Positions 37,461-50,555 are shown, counted from the first letter of the stretch. The stretch is 64,000 nt of DNA from Siphonodentalium dalli (GCA_032622095.1 CP136064.1:5017512-5081511), one strand, 5' to 3'. Made by a program: numbers and translations. The notes: a model not told the origin generated them from the letters alone.

Positions 37461-38114
37461 GCATCTCCATCCTTATATAAGAGGGGTATATACCAGCTTG
37501 AAGTACCGGTTTAATTAATAGGTTCAATGCAAGGGGCCACCAAAGAGGTTTGTCTAGTTCGGGATGGTGTGGCAAACCACCAACTGGAGATTTCAAGGGA
37601 GGCCTCCTCAATGGCGACCCACTATATTGTGCAATTTTTTTTTTATTAAAATTGTATAAAGGTCAGCATGCCCTACGAGCATTGACAAATAGATAAAAAC
37701 ACTTACTGACAGATTGCCAATAACAAAATTACATCTGTTGAAACTATTGTTATGTAAACAAAACTGTTACAGTGATTTGTCAACAAATATATAATTCTAG
37801 CTGTATTATTAGTTCAAATATTTAACTATGAATAACATTTTCAGAATATTTAATCAACAGGTTGGACCGTTTCCAATGTTATGTAAACAAAACTGTTACA
37901 GTGAGTGACTTGTCAACAATTATATAATCTTATAGCTGTAGTATTACATGTAGTTCAAATATTTAAGTATGAATATGAATTTTCAGAATATTTAATCAAC
38001 AGGTTGGTCTGGTTGGACCTTTTTCAATGTTTACCATAAACTTTTGATCACAATTTTGCTCTCGTTGGACTTTTACAGTTATTCCAATACAGCAGTAATT
38101 TCTACATAACAATT
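37461..38114 (+). repeat. ~130-bp direct repeat pair in intron sequence
   Basis: 37745-37870 and 37876-38015 share TATGTAAACAAAACTGTTAC, GTCAACAA.TATATAAT, TAGTTCAAATATTTAA and CAGAATATTTAATCAACAGG. A third relative is at 25740-25895. The first part (37461-37740) shows nothing assigned. Confidence 0.8.
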
Positions 38115-38418
38115 AATTCTTGGTTTAGAAATATTTTCTTTAAGTATTTCTTAACTTAGAAAAAAAATCTTGAAACAAGAAATATATATTTAATTTTTGA
38201 AGCCATTTTCTTAGTAAGGAAATTGTTTCTTGTTTCAAGACTAAAATCTATCTTATTTGAGAAAACTATCTCTTGTCTGGTGGGAGTTTCTTAAATTTTC
38301 TTGATGTAGCAGACTTGGGGGGTATATTTCCCAAAATAAGATTTATTTTCCTGTTTCAGGAAATAGTTTTTCTTGTTTCAAGATATTTTATCTTATTAAG
38401 AAATTATTTTTGGCAGTG
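38115..38418 (-). mobile_element. CACTGCCAAAAA-ended repeat, copy 2
   Basis: Reverse-oriented relative of 22052-22600, ending AAATTATTTTTGGCAGTG. It lies 71 bp upstream of a GH9 exon. Rich in TTTCTTGTTTCAAGA-type motifs. Confidence 0.65.
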
Positions 38419-38435
38419 TGGCGATCGATTTCTAA

Positions 38436-38711
<276 letters not shown>

Positions 38712-39130
38712 TAGTCAAAAGTTAATGTTTTGCGCTGTCGTGAATAAATAATGTCGTAGAATTTCTCTGTACATTTCCAAATCCCGTCATTTCATTTCAA
38801 CTTGAGACTAAATGTACTCGACTCCCGACCATATGTTCGTGACATCATATGAGAGCATTGTCGAGAGAACATATATCTATTTATTATATTTTCATCTACT
38901 TTTTCGTCAAAATATAAATCGTATCCCCACTCCCAGAAGAAGAAACGTGTTATCCTACTCTCAGCACTTCGTCATGACGTCAATTTTTGCGTCATTCGGT
39001 ATCCTTGCGTGCTAATTTAACATAACTGACTGGTGATTGTGGAGCTTTAATAACTTATTAGGTCTAACTGTTTATTTAATTGTGGTCTGGGTCGTAACAA
39101 ACTGGTAAATAAAGAAAATATAATAAACAC

Positions 39131-39271
39131 AACAGTCAACTGTTCTGAGTAGCATACGGGGTTTTCTCCTCTCTTGAGATGCGAGAATTATTTTCACTCA
39201 GCTAGCGCCTCGTAAAAATAATCCTCCAATTGAGAAAAACGGTACTCTACTCAGAACAGTTAACTATTGTT
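39131..39271. mobile_element. ~141-bp MITE with ~37-bp inverted ends
   Basis: AACAGTCAACTGTTCTGAGT...GGTTTTCTC and GAGAAAAACGGTACTCTACT...AACAGTTAACTATTGTT are inverted copies. It lies in the intron between exons 38490-38649 and 39340-39451. Confidence 0.8.
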
Positions 39272-39284
39272 TATGAATTTGTAA

Positions 39285-39452
<168 letters not shown>

Positions 39453-39553
39453 TAAGTGTAAAACGTACTTAACCTCCCGGTGTGTGATTTAGAACATTTC
39501 AGTGTTTACATATTTATGCACATTATATAAACATAGATCATCCCTAATGAGTC

Positions 39554-39632
39554 GCAATTATATGCGAACTTTATTAAGCGAGACAAACTCCGAATTTAGT
39601 GGACCAAGCTAATAAAGTTCGCATATAATTGC
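39554..39632. repeat. Perfect 23-bp inverted repeat (hairpin)
   Basis: GCAATTATATGCGAACTTTA (39554 onwards) is mirrored as TAAAGTTCGCATATAATTGC (ending 39632), with about 32 bp between the arms. Located in the short intron 39452-39969. Confidence 0.9.
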
Positions 39633-39969
39633 GGAGAATTCGAGATCCATTTTATCACATTTTAGCAAGAAAAAACGATCGCCAAATGGCAGGGGTTAAA
39701 ACATATTAAAATTGATTTCCTTATCACAACCAAAGACATCTTCACACACAAAAGTAGTTCCATTTTATATGTGTCTTTTCATGTTGACAAAATTGTTCAA
39801 CCACCCTTACCACCCATGTGTGTCTCCCCGTCAACACTAAATAGCCCAACACAAATTGAATATCATAACAATATGATTGTGTCACTCACCAATTATGTAG
39901 ATAATAACCAGATATCGAAATTTCAAAATCATTACCGTACGTTTCCATACGTTGTACTCCCATTTCCAG

Positions 39970-40123
39970 GTCATATTCCGGTTATGAAGACGAGTTATCG
40001 TGGGCTGCAGCATGGCTTTACTACGCCACTGGAGTGGAAGCTTACCTCACAAAGGCGATAAACTACATGCCGACTGGGGATCCACAGGCCTTCTCGTGGG
40101 ACGATAAAACAGTGGGAGCCCAT
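39970..40123 (+). CDS. GH9 endoglucanase exon: DELSWAAAWLYYATG segment
   Basis: After the acceptor CATTTCCAG the frame gives SYSGYEDELSWAAAWLYYAT, then GVEAYLTKAINY and a segment ending FSWDDKTVGAH. This is the GH9 block with the helix DELxWAAAWLYxATG and the conserved WD.K. The first base completes a codon begun in the previous exon, and the exon ends in phase 0 before the donor GTTAGT. Confidence 0.95.
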
Positions 40124-41204
40124 GTTAGTAAATTGTTCAGTTTCGAATACTTCCAATAACATGAATTCTTTTATCTTCGAATTTTAGAAGCAAATACACA
40201 ACCTTCGTGGGAGATGTAGTGCATGTGTCTTCTCGCAGTATTATATTGTTATTTCTTCAAGCTGAAACTACATGTATGTTATACACACCAACACAGCGCG
40301 CTATTAGTCCAGTCAAAATGCGATATATATGGCCTAACCTGGACAAAATTTGTACATAATTGAAATTATGTTCATGCGGGGACCTTTTGCACACCACATA
40401 AAAAATCCAATGCGAGATCTTTGCGCAAAATGTGAAAACTGACATCGTTTCTCGCAGTACCTATGTGCATTTTCGATGGATTCTGTTTAAGGGGTAGGGG
40501 TAAACAAAACGCACCGAGATGACGTATGCATGGCGCCATGTCATATATCAAACTGATGGGAATGAATTGGTGGTTGCATCTTGATAGTGCATGAAGCTGA
40601 CTGGCTGATATATATAGAGGCAACCGCCGGTGACTCACCGGGTCATAATGTCACATAATGTAAAACAAACTGATGCATGAGTGTCTACAGTATAGAGTCT
40701 ACAGTCTACAGTATAGCATATCTAAAATATCCGCTTTGTAGAAACTTTTTTATCCAATATGGCGTCCAACATATGTCTATATTAATTATTATATCAGTTT
40801 TAGAAAAAAGACATTAGACAAATAGTTCGGCATAGTAATTACGGCGTTATATAGGTTACAAGCAACTAATTATATAGAGTTACCTTCTTGAATTTGTGTA
40901 GGGAAACTCGAGTCAGCATAAACAAAAATTCTGCTGCTGGAAGGGGTCTGGGTATTTTTATGCTGCTGATTTTTGTGCAGTAAATGGGGTAGTTGTGGAA
41001 ATGCAAGATTATCGTTTGAAAAAAAATACCGAAAAGAGCGCGTTTGTTGTCACATATTGGTGCAGCGGATGACGTTCTACGGGAAAATTGTCCACTTGAA
41101 GTTCAAATAGGCTTAACCCATGGCCGGCGGGACTTTTAGTTAACACTGTCGCATACGGAAAATAATTAGGTGTTTGTAACCTATATAGCAGTTCGCGTGA
41201 TGTT
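40124..41204. other. Intron sequence, no gene seen
   Basis: The open frames at 40257-40638 and 41009-41290 (minus) have no recognised domain. A tandem TACAGTATAGAGTCTACAGT stretch lies near 40690-40715. Confidence 0.45.
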
Positions 41205-42690
41205 AGAGTACGGGAGCGAATAGACAGAATATTATACAATCGCGGCAATGAAATGGCTGTCAAAATCCCCGTAACTCCAAGCCATGCCACGACGAAAGCA
41301 AGTTATATAACCGCTTGGGAGTGAAATTACGTGTTGGTCTCTTGTTAAATATCCTTAAAGATCATTAATACAGATCCATCTGAAAGATTTATAAGTCATT
41401 GCAATGCAAGTCAAACCCAATGATTTACGTTTTTAAAAGTTCAAGTATTCTGCTTCGAATACATCCAATTGTCGGGTCAAAAATAATAATTTCGGGCATG
41501 CAGAACACGAAGTAATGTTTCGTCACACAGTGCGTGGTATTTTCATTCGGCATGATGATCACGTATTGGTGGTTACGCAGAAACTGAAGTTCATACCCTT
41601 ACAGTATAAATACTAGTTACATTTTCGGAATTTTCAACACTGTAAATAACGTAAATAAACACTCAGTTATTCAATAGATTAGCACCCATCCATCCAAATC
41701 AAAGAGGCGTTACATCGTACAATTTATGTAAGACTAACTTTCGTGCGGCTATCAAACCGGCTTCTTGGTAGACAATTGTGTTCAAATTACTACAGTCGGC
41801 ACTTTACAACTGGAATATCCTACCACGCAAAGCACAATATTCACTCATGATGCAGTTTATGGTTTTATGTGTAGCAGATATAGGTAGCATTTTGGGAAGA
41901 CGGGTAAACGCGATGATGCGGTTGCAGAAAAAGTATACGGGACAATGTTGAATATGGTAAAATGCACACTTGAACGGAGGCAACCATGGCAACTCTTATG
42001 AGACTCTGACAATAGGATCTACACACTTACCCAGTACGCTATGGATATATAGCATACTGTTCTATAAATTTTGACATGTTTGATGTTTTTGATATCAAAA
42101 TAAATGATGATCGGTCATATTCGTGATACTGTTATGAGCACATGTATTTCTGCTACGTGCAAAGGTCACATAATCAATTTATCCCAATTAAAACCTATGT
42201 AACTGTTTAATTACACATATAGCACACGATTCATGGTAAACGATGCAAATGAAACTGGTATTTAACCGTTCCTGACCACCCAAATGTCCATATTTAACCA
42301 GTATATGATACCCTGGTTTTGCTTGCTATATCGTGAGACACATTACAGAGAACTCATACATCTCCGATAAAAAGTTTCTCTTATACTCTGCAAGAATTCT
42401 TCCTAGCATACTTCAGTACTATTGGACTAGCTATTAAATGTTGCCCAAAACGTAAATTTTATTCGATTTTTTTCCATTTTGGACACCATTTTCATTTTGA
42501 GAACAATGTTATTCCACGATTGGTGATCCATGTTCAAGAGTAATAATTTGCGGCCAGTTTTTCTCCCAAACTCTCACATTTTTGGTTATATATTGAATGG
42601 AATTGTGATTCGAAAAATTATAAAAACCATTTCTCTACAAATTTTGTCTAGGTCCAACCCTATAGCGACTGGACTATTAAAGTGATATGA
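41205..42690 (+). mobile_element. Diverged copy of the 2196-bp inverted-repeat transposon
   Basis: Same order of segments as 57860-59760: GAAATGGCTGTCAAAAT, CCAATGATTTACGTT, TTTCGGGCATGCA.AACACGA, GTCACACAGTGCGTGGTA, then CCATTTTGGACACCATTTTC and TTTTGTCTAGGTCCAACCCT. The left terminal repeat is not recognisable. It is clearly older than the copies at 57591 and 61455. No coding frame. Confidence 0.85.
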
Positions 42691-42769
42691 AACACTCCAG
42701 TTGTCTGATTAAATAGAAATTGAGATTAATCTTGCTCAAAGTAGTTATTTTTACGAATATTAATCAAAA

Positions 42770-43035
42770 TTTACAGCACACACAGCGTCATTCTTATATA
42801 ATAATTCAATGCAATGAATCTCGATGGGGAAATCATTTGCGTTAGTTTATCGCCGATTGTTGCGTCCCGAATCGAGATGTAAATATTTACAATTAAGCAT
42901 AGTTCAGACGGTGATATATATATGGAGTGGTATGGTCGATTTCTTTGAGATTTTCGGCGATCTTAGTATAATGTTACATTCCCACGGTTGCCATAGCGCA
43001 TGAGTACTAACTTATCAGTTATTCGCACCCGAACA
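42770..43035 (+). repeat. Dispersed repeat, copy 1 (partner 48590-48830)
   Basis: Shares CTCGATGG.GAAATCATTTG, GTAAATATTTACAATT.A, GACATTCCC-like and TAACTTATCAGT blocks with 48590-48830 in the same order. The function is unknown. Confidence 0.8.
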
Positions 43036-43152
43036 AGTACATACTATGTCTTTAAAGGAGAACCAAAATGTTTTATCAAAGTTACATAACTGGTGCATCC
43101 TATCGCATTAACGTCCTTTCAATAACAACACCGGGCTATGGTGTACACAGAC

Positions 43153-43313
43153 AGAACCGCATGAGTGTCTGGATTTTGACGAAATTATCGCACGAGATTT
43201 GTTGGCGGAGCGATACCTCGAGTGCGGGACGCAGTCCCCGCACGAGAGGTATCGCGTTCCGCCAACAAATCGAGTGCGATAATTCGTCAAAATCCAGACA
43301 CTCATGCGGTTCT
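43153..43313. mobile_element. 161-bp palindromic foldback element
   Basis: Arms of about 78 bp: AGAACCGCATGAGTGTCTGG...GATTTGTTGGCGGA.CG on the left, mirrored on the right and ending CCAGACACTCATGCGGTTCT. The centre is around GGACGCAGTCC. It lies in the GH9 intron 40124-43838. The three overlapping open frames are palindrome by-products. Confidence 0.92.
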
Positions 43314-43838
43314 ATTTGTATTACATATCTCCGTATCATAGTCACTTGACTCACAATCGTACATCTCCGGTACAGAAAATGTGAATTTAATTGAGTTTTA
43401 ACGGAATTTTAGGGTTAACGCAACAATCAGACAGGGAGCCCGTCTATCCGCGAGTGACCTTGACCCATCTTTAATGATGCGTTTGAAATTAAATTATGCG
43501 CCTCGACAAACATATTCTTGAAATGAAACTACTTGAATGAATCATCTCATCGATTGATCGCTTATTGTTTCTTTATTGTCGTTATTGAAAAAGTAAAAAT
43601 AGTAACGACGTGAACCAGTATAACAACACTGAATGAAATAGTTCCGTCGACAGATTGCACTAGTGCGATTCTGAAAATTATCACACGCCTGGAAACTCGT
43701 GCGATCATGCGAGTTACGTTGATAGATATGTAATAAAGGGTTATACTTGTCTTCCTCAAGATACGTGGGGCCAATTGCGATAACATTAAAATTGTCATTT
43801 CTAACTCACCATCTGATTTCCATACGATTTCCACACAG
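43314..43838. other. Intron sequence up to the next GH9 exon
   Basis: Nothing recognised; the minus-strand frame 43562-43867 overlaps the real exon and is not supported. Confidence 0.5.
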
Positions 43839-43986
43839 CTGCTGCTGTATAGATTCACCAACTTCACCAGTCACCGCGACAAAGTGAATAGTTTCCTCAA
43901 CAACTGGCGTTCTGGAACTGGGCCGATTCAAAAGACAAGAATGGGACTATCGTGGTATCGGGACTATGGATCGCTCAGATACGCAG
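43839..43986 (+). CDS. GH9 endoglucanase exon: GLSWYRDYGSLRYA segment
   Basis: The acceptor TTTCCACACAG precedes LLLYRFTNFTSHRDKVNSFL; the exon ends TRMGLSWYRDYGSLRYA plus one base before G|GTAACT. This is the GH9 block LL...T....Y......FL..W and KGL.W...WGSLRYA. The usual Trp before GSLRYA is Tyr here (DYGSLRYA). Phase 0 entry matches the previous exon (GAH then LLLY). Confidence 0.95.
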
Positions 43987-44683
43987 GTAACTATAGTGAA
44001 AGTAGTTTATTCCGCAAAATATGTGTGCGTGCGGTGCGTGCGTGTGTGTGGGGATGTTTGGGTAAGTGGGTGTTTCGGTGGGTGGGTGGGCGCGCGCATG
44101 CAACTTTGCCTGAAGTGGACATAGCCGTGTTGTCCACACCAGATGTGCTAGATGTCTACATGGTCGAGTTCAATTTATATTAGCTGAGCACCGAGTGCAA
44201 ATCAACATTGGTGGTTCAACATGCCATGGCAACTGCTCCGCTAACCAAACTTTGACTCGAAACTTCACCATATAACTTTAATTTTTCACATTTCATAAAC
44301 CCAACACCAAAAACTGTTGCAATCCCAACTTTGATCTCCGAAACAAATACATTATCGTGTTACGGGGTGGTTCACCCGTGTGTATTACAAATGACGGTGA
44401 TTATAAGTAATATTTTTATTTTTTTATTATTATTATTTTTTAATTTATTTTCTTGGCGAAATAAAATTCGGCTGAGGACAGTTCGGCTAGATGGGATCTC
44501 TAAAGGCTAGTAAAGGTGTAGTCACATTCTGATATCTCTTTCAGTAACTTGAAAATTAACAGCATTTTTAGTGTTGTAATAAATGCACTGTCCAGTATCT
44601 GCATGCGGGCAATCAAAATGTTGTGCATCTGTAAAGTTATAAATGATGTTAAAATCTTTACATCGAGGAAACACTTTCTGCAG
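43987..44683. other. Short intron, no gene seen
   Basis: Contains a GTG-rich stretch at 44020-44092 and an AT-rich stretch (44405-44455). Confidence 0.6.
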
Positions 44684-44849
44684 GAAACGCTGCAATGATA
44701 GCACTGATGGCGGCCGAATACGGCCTGGACGAGAGCGCGAACAGAGCCTGGGCGGAATCACAGATCAACTACATCCTCGGGGACGGTGGGCGGAGTTACG
44801 TTGTTGGGTTTGGTAACAATCCCCCAGAAAAACCGCATCATAGTTCAAG
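44684..44849 (+). CDS. GH9 endoglucanase exon: [12 protein letters not shown] segment
   Basis: The acceptor CTTTCTGCAG is followed by [20 protein letters not shown], then [20 protein letters not shown] and [13 protein letters not shown], with two bases (AG) before the donor GTTCGT. It covers the GH9 signature around the active-site histidine ([14 protein letters not shown]). The Arg that normally follows HH is not directly after it here; an Arg codon may be completed two residues later across the splice (HHSSR). The next exon should hold the NE..DYN acid region; I did not find it between 44850 and 64000. Confidence 0.96.
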
Positions 44850-45422
44850 GTTCGTTGATTTATTTATTGTGTCACAAATTATACAATGTCAAAAGTACAA
44901 TACGTAGACTGTAAATAAGTGTTCAAGTGTAAATAGTTGAAAAGAGGATTGGAATTCAAGAAATAAAATTTAATATTTACATACACCTAACATCACTTCC
45001 GATTTCCCCCATAGCGGTAGACACGCCCCCTGAGTCAATGTGTTCATAAACATATGAGCGTAACGTGACGTCATTTCCAATGTCGTTCATAGGTTTATGA
45101 ACACATTGGTCCCGGAAATCACCGGGGATTGTCAGACATGAACGACTGCTTGACTATTCAGCACGTCCGGATTTGGCAAGCAATTTGTTTTGGTCTATAA
45201 TCAGTGTTGTTACCCTGCACCTAAACTGATTACACAACCCACGACCTCACAAATATATCATTATGGTAGAACGGCGTGTTGTCAATTTCTTATCACCCAC
45301 AACCGAAACTTAATTGTTAGTTTCAGATTATATCATTCTTGAAATCAACACGTATACATTCATTACAAGCTAAACAAGACATTTCGTCATATGTTTATAC
45401 TTTACTGTGAAATTGCGTTTTT
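44850..45422. other. Start of the following intron; small hairpin
   Basis: No exon found. An inverted repeat at 45036-45108 (CAATGTGTTCATAAAC / GTTTATGAACACATTG) is probably a small MITE and contains GTGACGTCA. Confidence 0.6.
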
Positions 45423-45854
45423 TGTGAGATAACTACCCATTATAATCTCACAACTTGATTCAAACTATACGAATGTCCCAATATATAAAACCCCAAACTC
45501 AGATATTCGTGTTCGGTTCTCGAAACCTCACACGTCTTATTCTCAGCGAAGATATACACACAATGAAGATGGCTCCCAAATATGGGCAAGGGAAATGCCC
45601 ATAACGAAGGAACCAATCCCGATGTGTATTGCCAAACGCCTCATCTAATATGCGTCCCAAATAGTATATAAGAGACAACCACATCCCATCACCTCATGCT
45701 TTCCCTATTCCACTTCCGAGCCTCTAATACGTAGAGGCTCGACTATTCTAACACTAGCATCATCGATTGTCACATTTGTATACACTGCTTATATCTTATT
45801 CACGACGTAATAAAGACTTGTACCTATATATATCTATGTGTCCATTACCTCACA
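45423..45854 (+). repeat. 5' LTR with promoter and polyadenylation signals
   Basis: TG...CA ends with 6-bp inverted tips TGTGAG/CTCACA. A TATA-like GTATATAA is at 45664-45671 and AATAAA at 45809-45814, the expected order promoter then poly(A) signal. It also holds a hairpin GGGCAAGGGAAATGCCC near 45584 and an inverted GAGCCTCTA / TAGAGGCTC at 45718-45740. Confidence 0.9.
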
Positions 45855-45911
45855 TAGTATTAATGATGCCGTGAACAGTTCTGCGTCTCACTATACAGCT
45901 TGAAGTCTCAG

Positions 45912-46025
45912 CTACTAGACGACCATTGCCAAGATACATACAAGACGACCACTGCCAAGATAGATACTAGACGACCACTACCAAGATAGATACTAGACGA
46001 CCACTGCCAAGATACATACTAGACC
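45912..46025 (+). repeat. 26-bp tandem repeat, four copies
   Basis: The unit AGACGACCACTGCCAAGATA + GATACT lies in the leader, about 60 bp inside the left LTR. Confidence 0.92.
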
Positions 46026-47464
46026 AACGCATCAATCAACGGCCAACAAACCAGACAATCTCAACCACGACTCAACCACGGGAACACAGCCTGATGATAT
46101 TGGCAGATCCGCGGTGATCACCAATATTCTCGCGTTTAGAATTATAGAAAATACGACATCACTCACAGACACGTACAATTTCAACCACACTGAACTCTCC
46201 GACATAGATATCTCACGTTTTCGCCACGTTAGCGGACACAGCTTATTCAACTATACAGTTCACAGCGCTTCTCCAGATATAACCATTCAGTACGTCTCGA
46301 ACAGAGTTTCATCAACCACAGCTAGATTACACCGTTAATCCAACAATAAACACTCACACACTTTCGCAGACACAGATCCAGCCACACACTACATGTTCTC
46401 CGCATATAAACATTCACACACGGTTCCGGACACACTTTGGTCACCCACAAACTCACATCTACAAAACATTCGTTAGCTCACCTACTAGTTCCAGTATAGA
46501 CATTCATCTCTACAGATTCGTGCACATCATTATTCTTGGAAATCGGGTGAGTGACCGTTCAATTTATCATTGCTGCCACATAACACTTTGCACACCCCTT
46601 CAAACATCCATTTCCACATTTCACACAGGTACACGCGTTGGAACAAAACAAAAACATATTTCGCGCCAAAATAGCCTACCATACCATTATTTGCGATTAG
46701 TAGGTCCTAACAGATTCCTGCATACGAGACACTCTTTATTATACAACAATATACACTTACATAACATTTAACCGCCAAAATTTACATAAAAGCGATACAT
46801 ATTGTGATATTTCGCATACACCGCCCCATCTATAACACAGGTGCACCATGCAACCAGAAACGCTCTTCATTTAAACCACCGCATCAAAACATCTAACCTG
46901 CCAACTGGACACAACTAACACGCGAACTGTATTTTACTTTAATGTATTAAACAACCTTCCACGAGATACGCAAAATATACACGCATCATATCATTCACAT
47001 GCAATAAAGCATGTAGAAAACGTTCAACATTTCACATTAAATTAAATTTAATAAGGCGTAATTCATATTAAACACAAATTAAATAAATACGAATTAGTTG
47101 CGTTATAATGCAAACTAACTTCAAAACAAAACATTCGGCAAACATTTAGCCACCATTGAAACATAGCCGTATCATGCAGTTAGAATGCGATACGAGGCAT
47201 TACATATCTAGATATAACTTATGGTAACTTCAATACCTCACAATCACTAATTTTAGATAGTGTACATGATTTTTATTAGTCTCTTCTATATATTTTGAGA
47301 ACTCCTTGTATTCGAGAGATAGCCCACACCCGCCGGACCTCAATGATATGATCGTGAATGAGTATTGATATACCCCACTAAACTTTGACAAACACCAGTA
47401 ATGGTGTGTAGATCATTTACATATCTCTCCTATATATTTTGATACAATCTATCTAATTTACATA
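46026..47464. other. LTR element interior, no recognised gene
   Basis: The open frames 46114-46338 and 46520-46771 show no retroviral-type motif. Near 47285 there is a CTATATATTTTGAGAACTCC segment like the start of the Helitron family at 55022 and 56005. Confidence 0.5.
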
Positions 47465-47966
47465 TCTCTCTTATATATTTATGTTTGTGTGTGTGTTGTA
47501 CTTCATACAAATCTACGATTCTCGACCGATCGGGACGAAACTTGGTACGTGTGTGTAGTTTGACCAGGCGGTGGTCGTTGTCGTATTGGCGAGCCCGTGC
47601 GACGCCCGTGCAGCGCATGCGCAGACGAGATATCGGAAACGGGTGGAGCTATCGACTTGAGATTTGCTATGTGAATGTATCTTGTGCCGGGTACAAATTT
47701 TATCGGGTCGCCGAGCCCGTGCGACGCCCGTGCAGCGCATGCACAGACGAGATCTCGGAAACGGGTGGAGCTATCGACTTGAAATTTGGCATGTGAATGT
47801 ATCTTGCGCCGGGTACAAATTTTCATGCGCAGACCAGATCTCGGAAACTGGTGGAGCTACCGGGTACAAATTTTTCTTATTGAAACGCGTGGAGCTAAAA
47901 ATTAAAAAAATATATATAAAAATGTCATGTTTCGGACAAGCCGCCGGTGGCGGGCTAACCTGCTAG
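47465..47966 (+). mobile_element. Helitron-like element nested in the LTR element
   Basis: It starts with TCTCTCTTATATATTT after an A, ends with a short hairpin (GCCGCCGGTGGCGGGC) and CTAACCTGCTAG before a T, as expected for Helitrons (TC...CTRR inserted between A and T). The interior has two ~132-bp repeats with GAGCCCGTGCGACGCC. No Rep/helicase frame, so non-autonomous. Confidence 0.85.
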
Positions 47967-50555
47967 TTTTATATAAAACAGGTTTTACAAAGGCAGACAA
48001 AACGACACCTTCTCCCATCCCACCCCTTAGACATAGAGACAGGCACCCTGTCATCTCACGGCATGAACTTGCCAAAAAGCGAAAATCTTTACCCATGCCA
48101 GTGGCATGGTCATTTAGCATATATATCAAACAGGGCACTATCTCGTTTCCCAAATCTCTAATTCAATTCTCGATAACAGGTGTACGTTGATGAGTCATCA
48201 TCGACTCAAGCCTCGGAGCAATTAAACTCAATTAGCATGTAATATGACGACTGACACTCAGCGTCTTTGACCAATCGATCACGTGCGGCTCGTGCCAACC
48301 TGTCAATCATGGCTTCTGGCATGTGCCATCTCCGCGTCCATAACATTGATGAGTTTTCCATATGGCAAATGAAAATTATGGAAATCAGGAACTCAGTTTG
48401 CGTCTTCATTGCTTCAAATATGCTTGACTCAATAATATAATCCGCGACATAGCATACGCACGGCCGCAAAGCACACGCATATATATCAAGCACAGTCCCG
48501 TATCCATCTAGATGCCTCATCTATACATATCCCGACCCCAAAATTACCCCCTCTCTTCGCTCGGCCAGCACAAACATCACCATTTTTATAAATTAATCAA
48601 TTAAAATGACCCTCGATGGCGAAATCATTTGTGCTAGTTTCTCGCTGACATATAAAGTTGCGTCCCCAATCGTAATGTAAATATTTACAATTGATCATAG
48701 TTAAATGATATTTGTTATGGAGTTATATCGCCCATTTTGTTGAAATTTTCCCCAAACTTAGTAGAAGGTGACATTGCCCAGGTTGGCATAGCACCTGAGT
48801 AGTAACTTATCAGTAACCCATCAAATTCTGCCAACGAGAAATCTCCAAAAACAAATTTATTTCACTGCTCGCATAAATGTTTAAATATATAAAGCCGGAC
48901 ACACTAATTATCTATCATTCGTTCCGTAAGCTTTTCTCCCTCGTCATATACAGGGACCCGGCCAATTTAACATGCCGATGCTTTCAAGTATCATATTTCT
49001 CATTACATTCATAGCAATTAGTTACAAGTGCTAAATGGGTCTCACACAATCATGCAGAGAATACGTTCGAAACTCGGCTCCATTTGATGCCAATGCAATC
49101 AGGTGTTACCCATCAATTCACCACCAGGCTCCGTTTATGTCAGCGATTCGCTTCGAATGTTAAGGAAGTTACCCACAGACAGACTGTACGATACAAACCC
49201 ATAATGGCAGATCACGTGATCAATGCCGGAAATTACCCATTATAATTCAAGAATAGATACATTAACCCAAACGTTACCGTCTTCATACCCGAGGAATCAT
49301 TGTAAAATAACATGGAAATTAATATTGATTCCCAAAATGGCTTACCCGATTTTATTTTAATTAATTAACCCTTTAACACTAGCATTTTTTAAATATCACA
49401 AATATTACCTCCGATCAATATACAGGAAAACAAATAAAACTTTTAAACAAACATTAGCTAACTTATATTTAAACGAACTAACCAGATACTGTTAGTCCTC
49501 AGCATATCTTCTATACAGTGTACCTACGATTACAGGACATTCATCAGTGTGCATTGAGACGACATTTGCTCTTAAAAGCAAATCAAGGTCATTATAGACA
49601 GATCAACAATCCAATAATTCATTTATATTATTCATAAATATCTTCATAACTGACCAACCCGTGAATCAAACGGTTGGATACATGTATACACGAAGTTAAG
49701 AGTGTATACTCCACATATCATTGTAATATATACACGCCAACAATTTATTGGCATTAATGACATATTCATAACTGATCAACCCCGTGTCTACTCACATATC
49801 ACATTGACATATTTAATAATTGTAGAGTATAGAGTACTCATCTTCATGATAAAAAAACTCGTTCTCATGATTAATAGGTCAATGCAATACGCATATACTT
49901 TAAGCCAGTCATGTGTCTGACAAATTGCTCGTGTAAATATATATATACTGATTGTGCTAAGGCACGACACACGATACCTTTACTCGCAATGTTCGAATAA
50001 TAACATAACAATAACGGTAGGATTATACACCTACCTCAAATCACTGCATCTCACCAACCATTCGCTAAAGCATTACCGCACCCCCTCCCTTACGCCGATA
50101 ATCGCGAAATTATGATTTCATTAGAAATCAATTCATAAGCGACGAATTATGCCCAAAACGAGACTGCAAAAATGTCAGACACAAGTACACAATCATACAA
50201 TGCGCACCAGTTAACTTCATACATTGAACACTATCAACCACCCATGAAAACACTTTCTATGCACTTAACGTGCTAATAATCACATACTCACCTTATTTTT
50301 GCCACAACATAATCATTAGTCACATATCTCATAACGCGCAGCCCCCCACCCCCCCCCCCCCCCCCCATGCAAACATGTCAAATATCCCACGAACCTACTG
50401 CTACAATAGCGCTCTTTATATATTGGGCGCACTCACGTGCTATATATATTAAACACAATTATACGCGAAGTGCACCATATACATATATCATCTCTATCAC
50501 CAATAATAAAACACAACTTTAATATAACAAAACAAAAAAGACCCCTAAAAACCCG
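47967..50555. other. LTR element interior, no recognised gene
   Basis: Contains the dispersed repeat 48590-48830 (partner 42770-43035) and a 20-odd-base poly-C run at 50345-50367. No domain recognised in the short frames. Confidence 0.5.

Noticed and set aside
41205-42690. Separate host gene in this intron
   Set aside because: The segment order matches the transposon at 57591-59786; no coding motif.
43562-43867. 101-residue minus-strand frame
   Set aside because: It overlaps the 43839 GH9 exon on the opposite strand and shows no domain.
45499-45684. 61-residue minus-strand frame present in two identical copies
   Set aside because: It lies in the LTRs and is duplicated with them; antisense to the LTR promoter and without a recognised domain.
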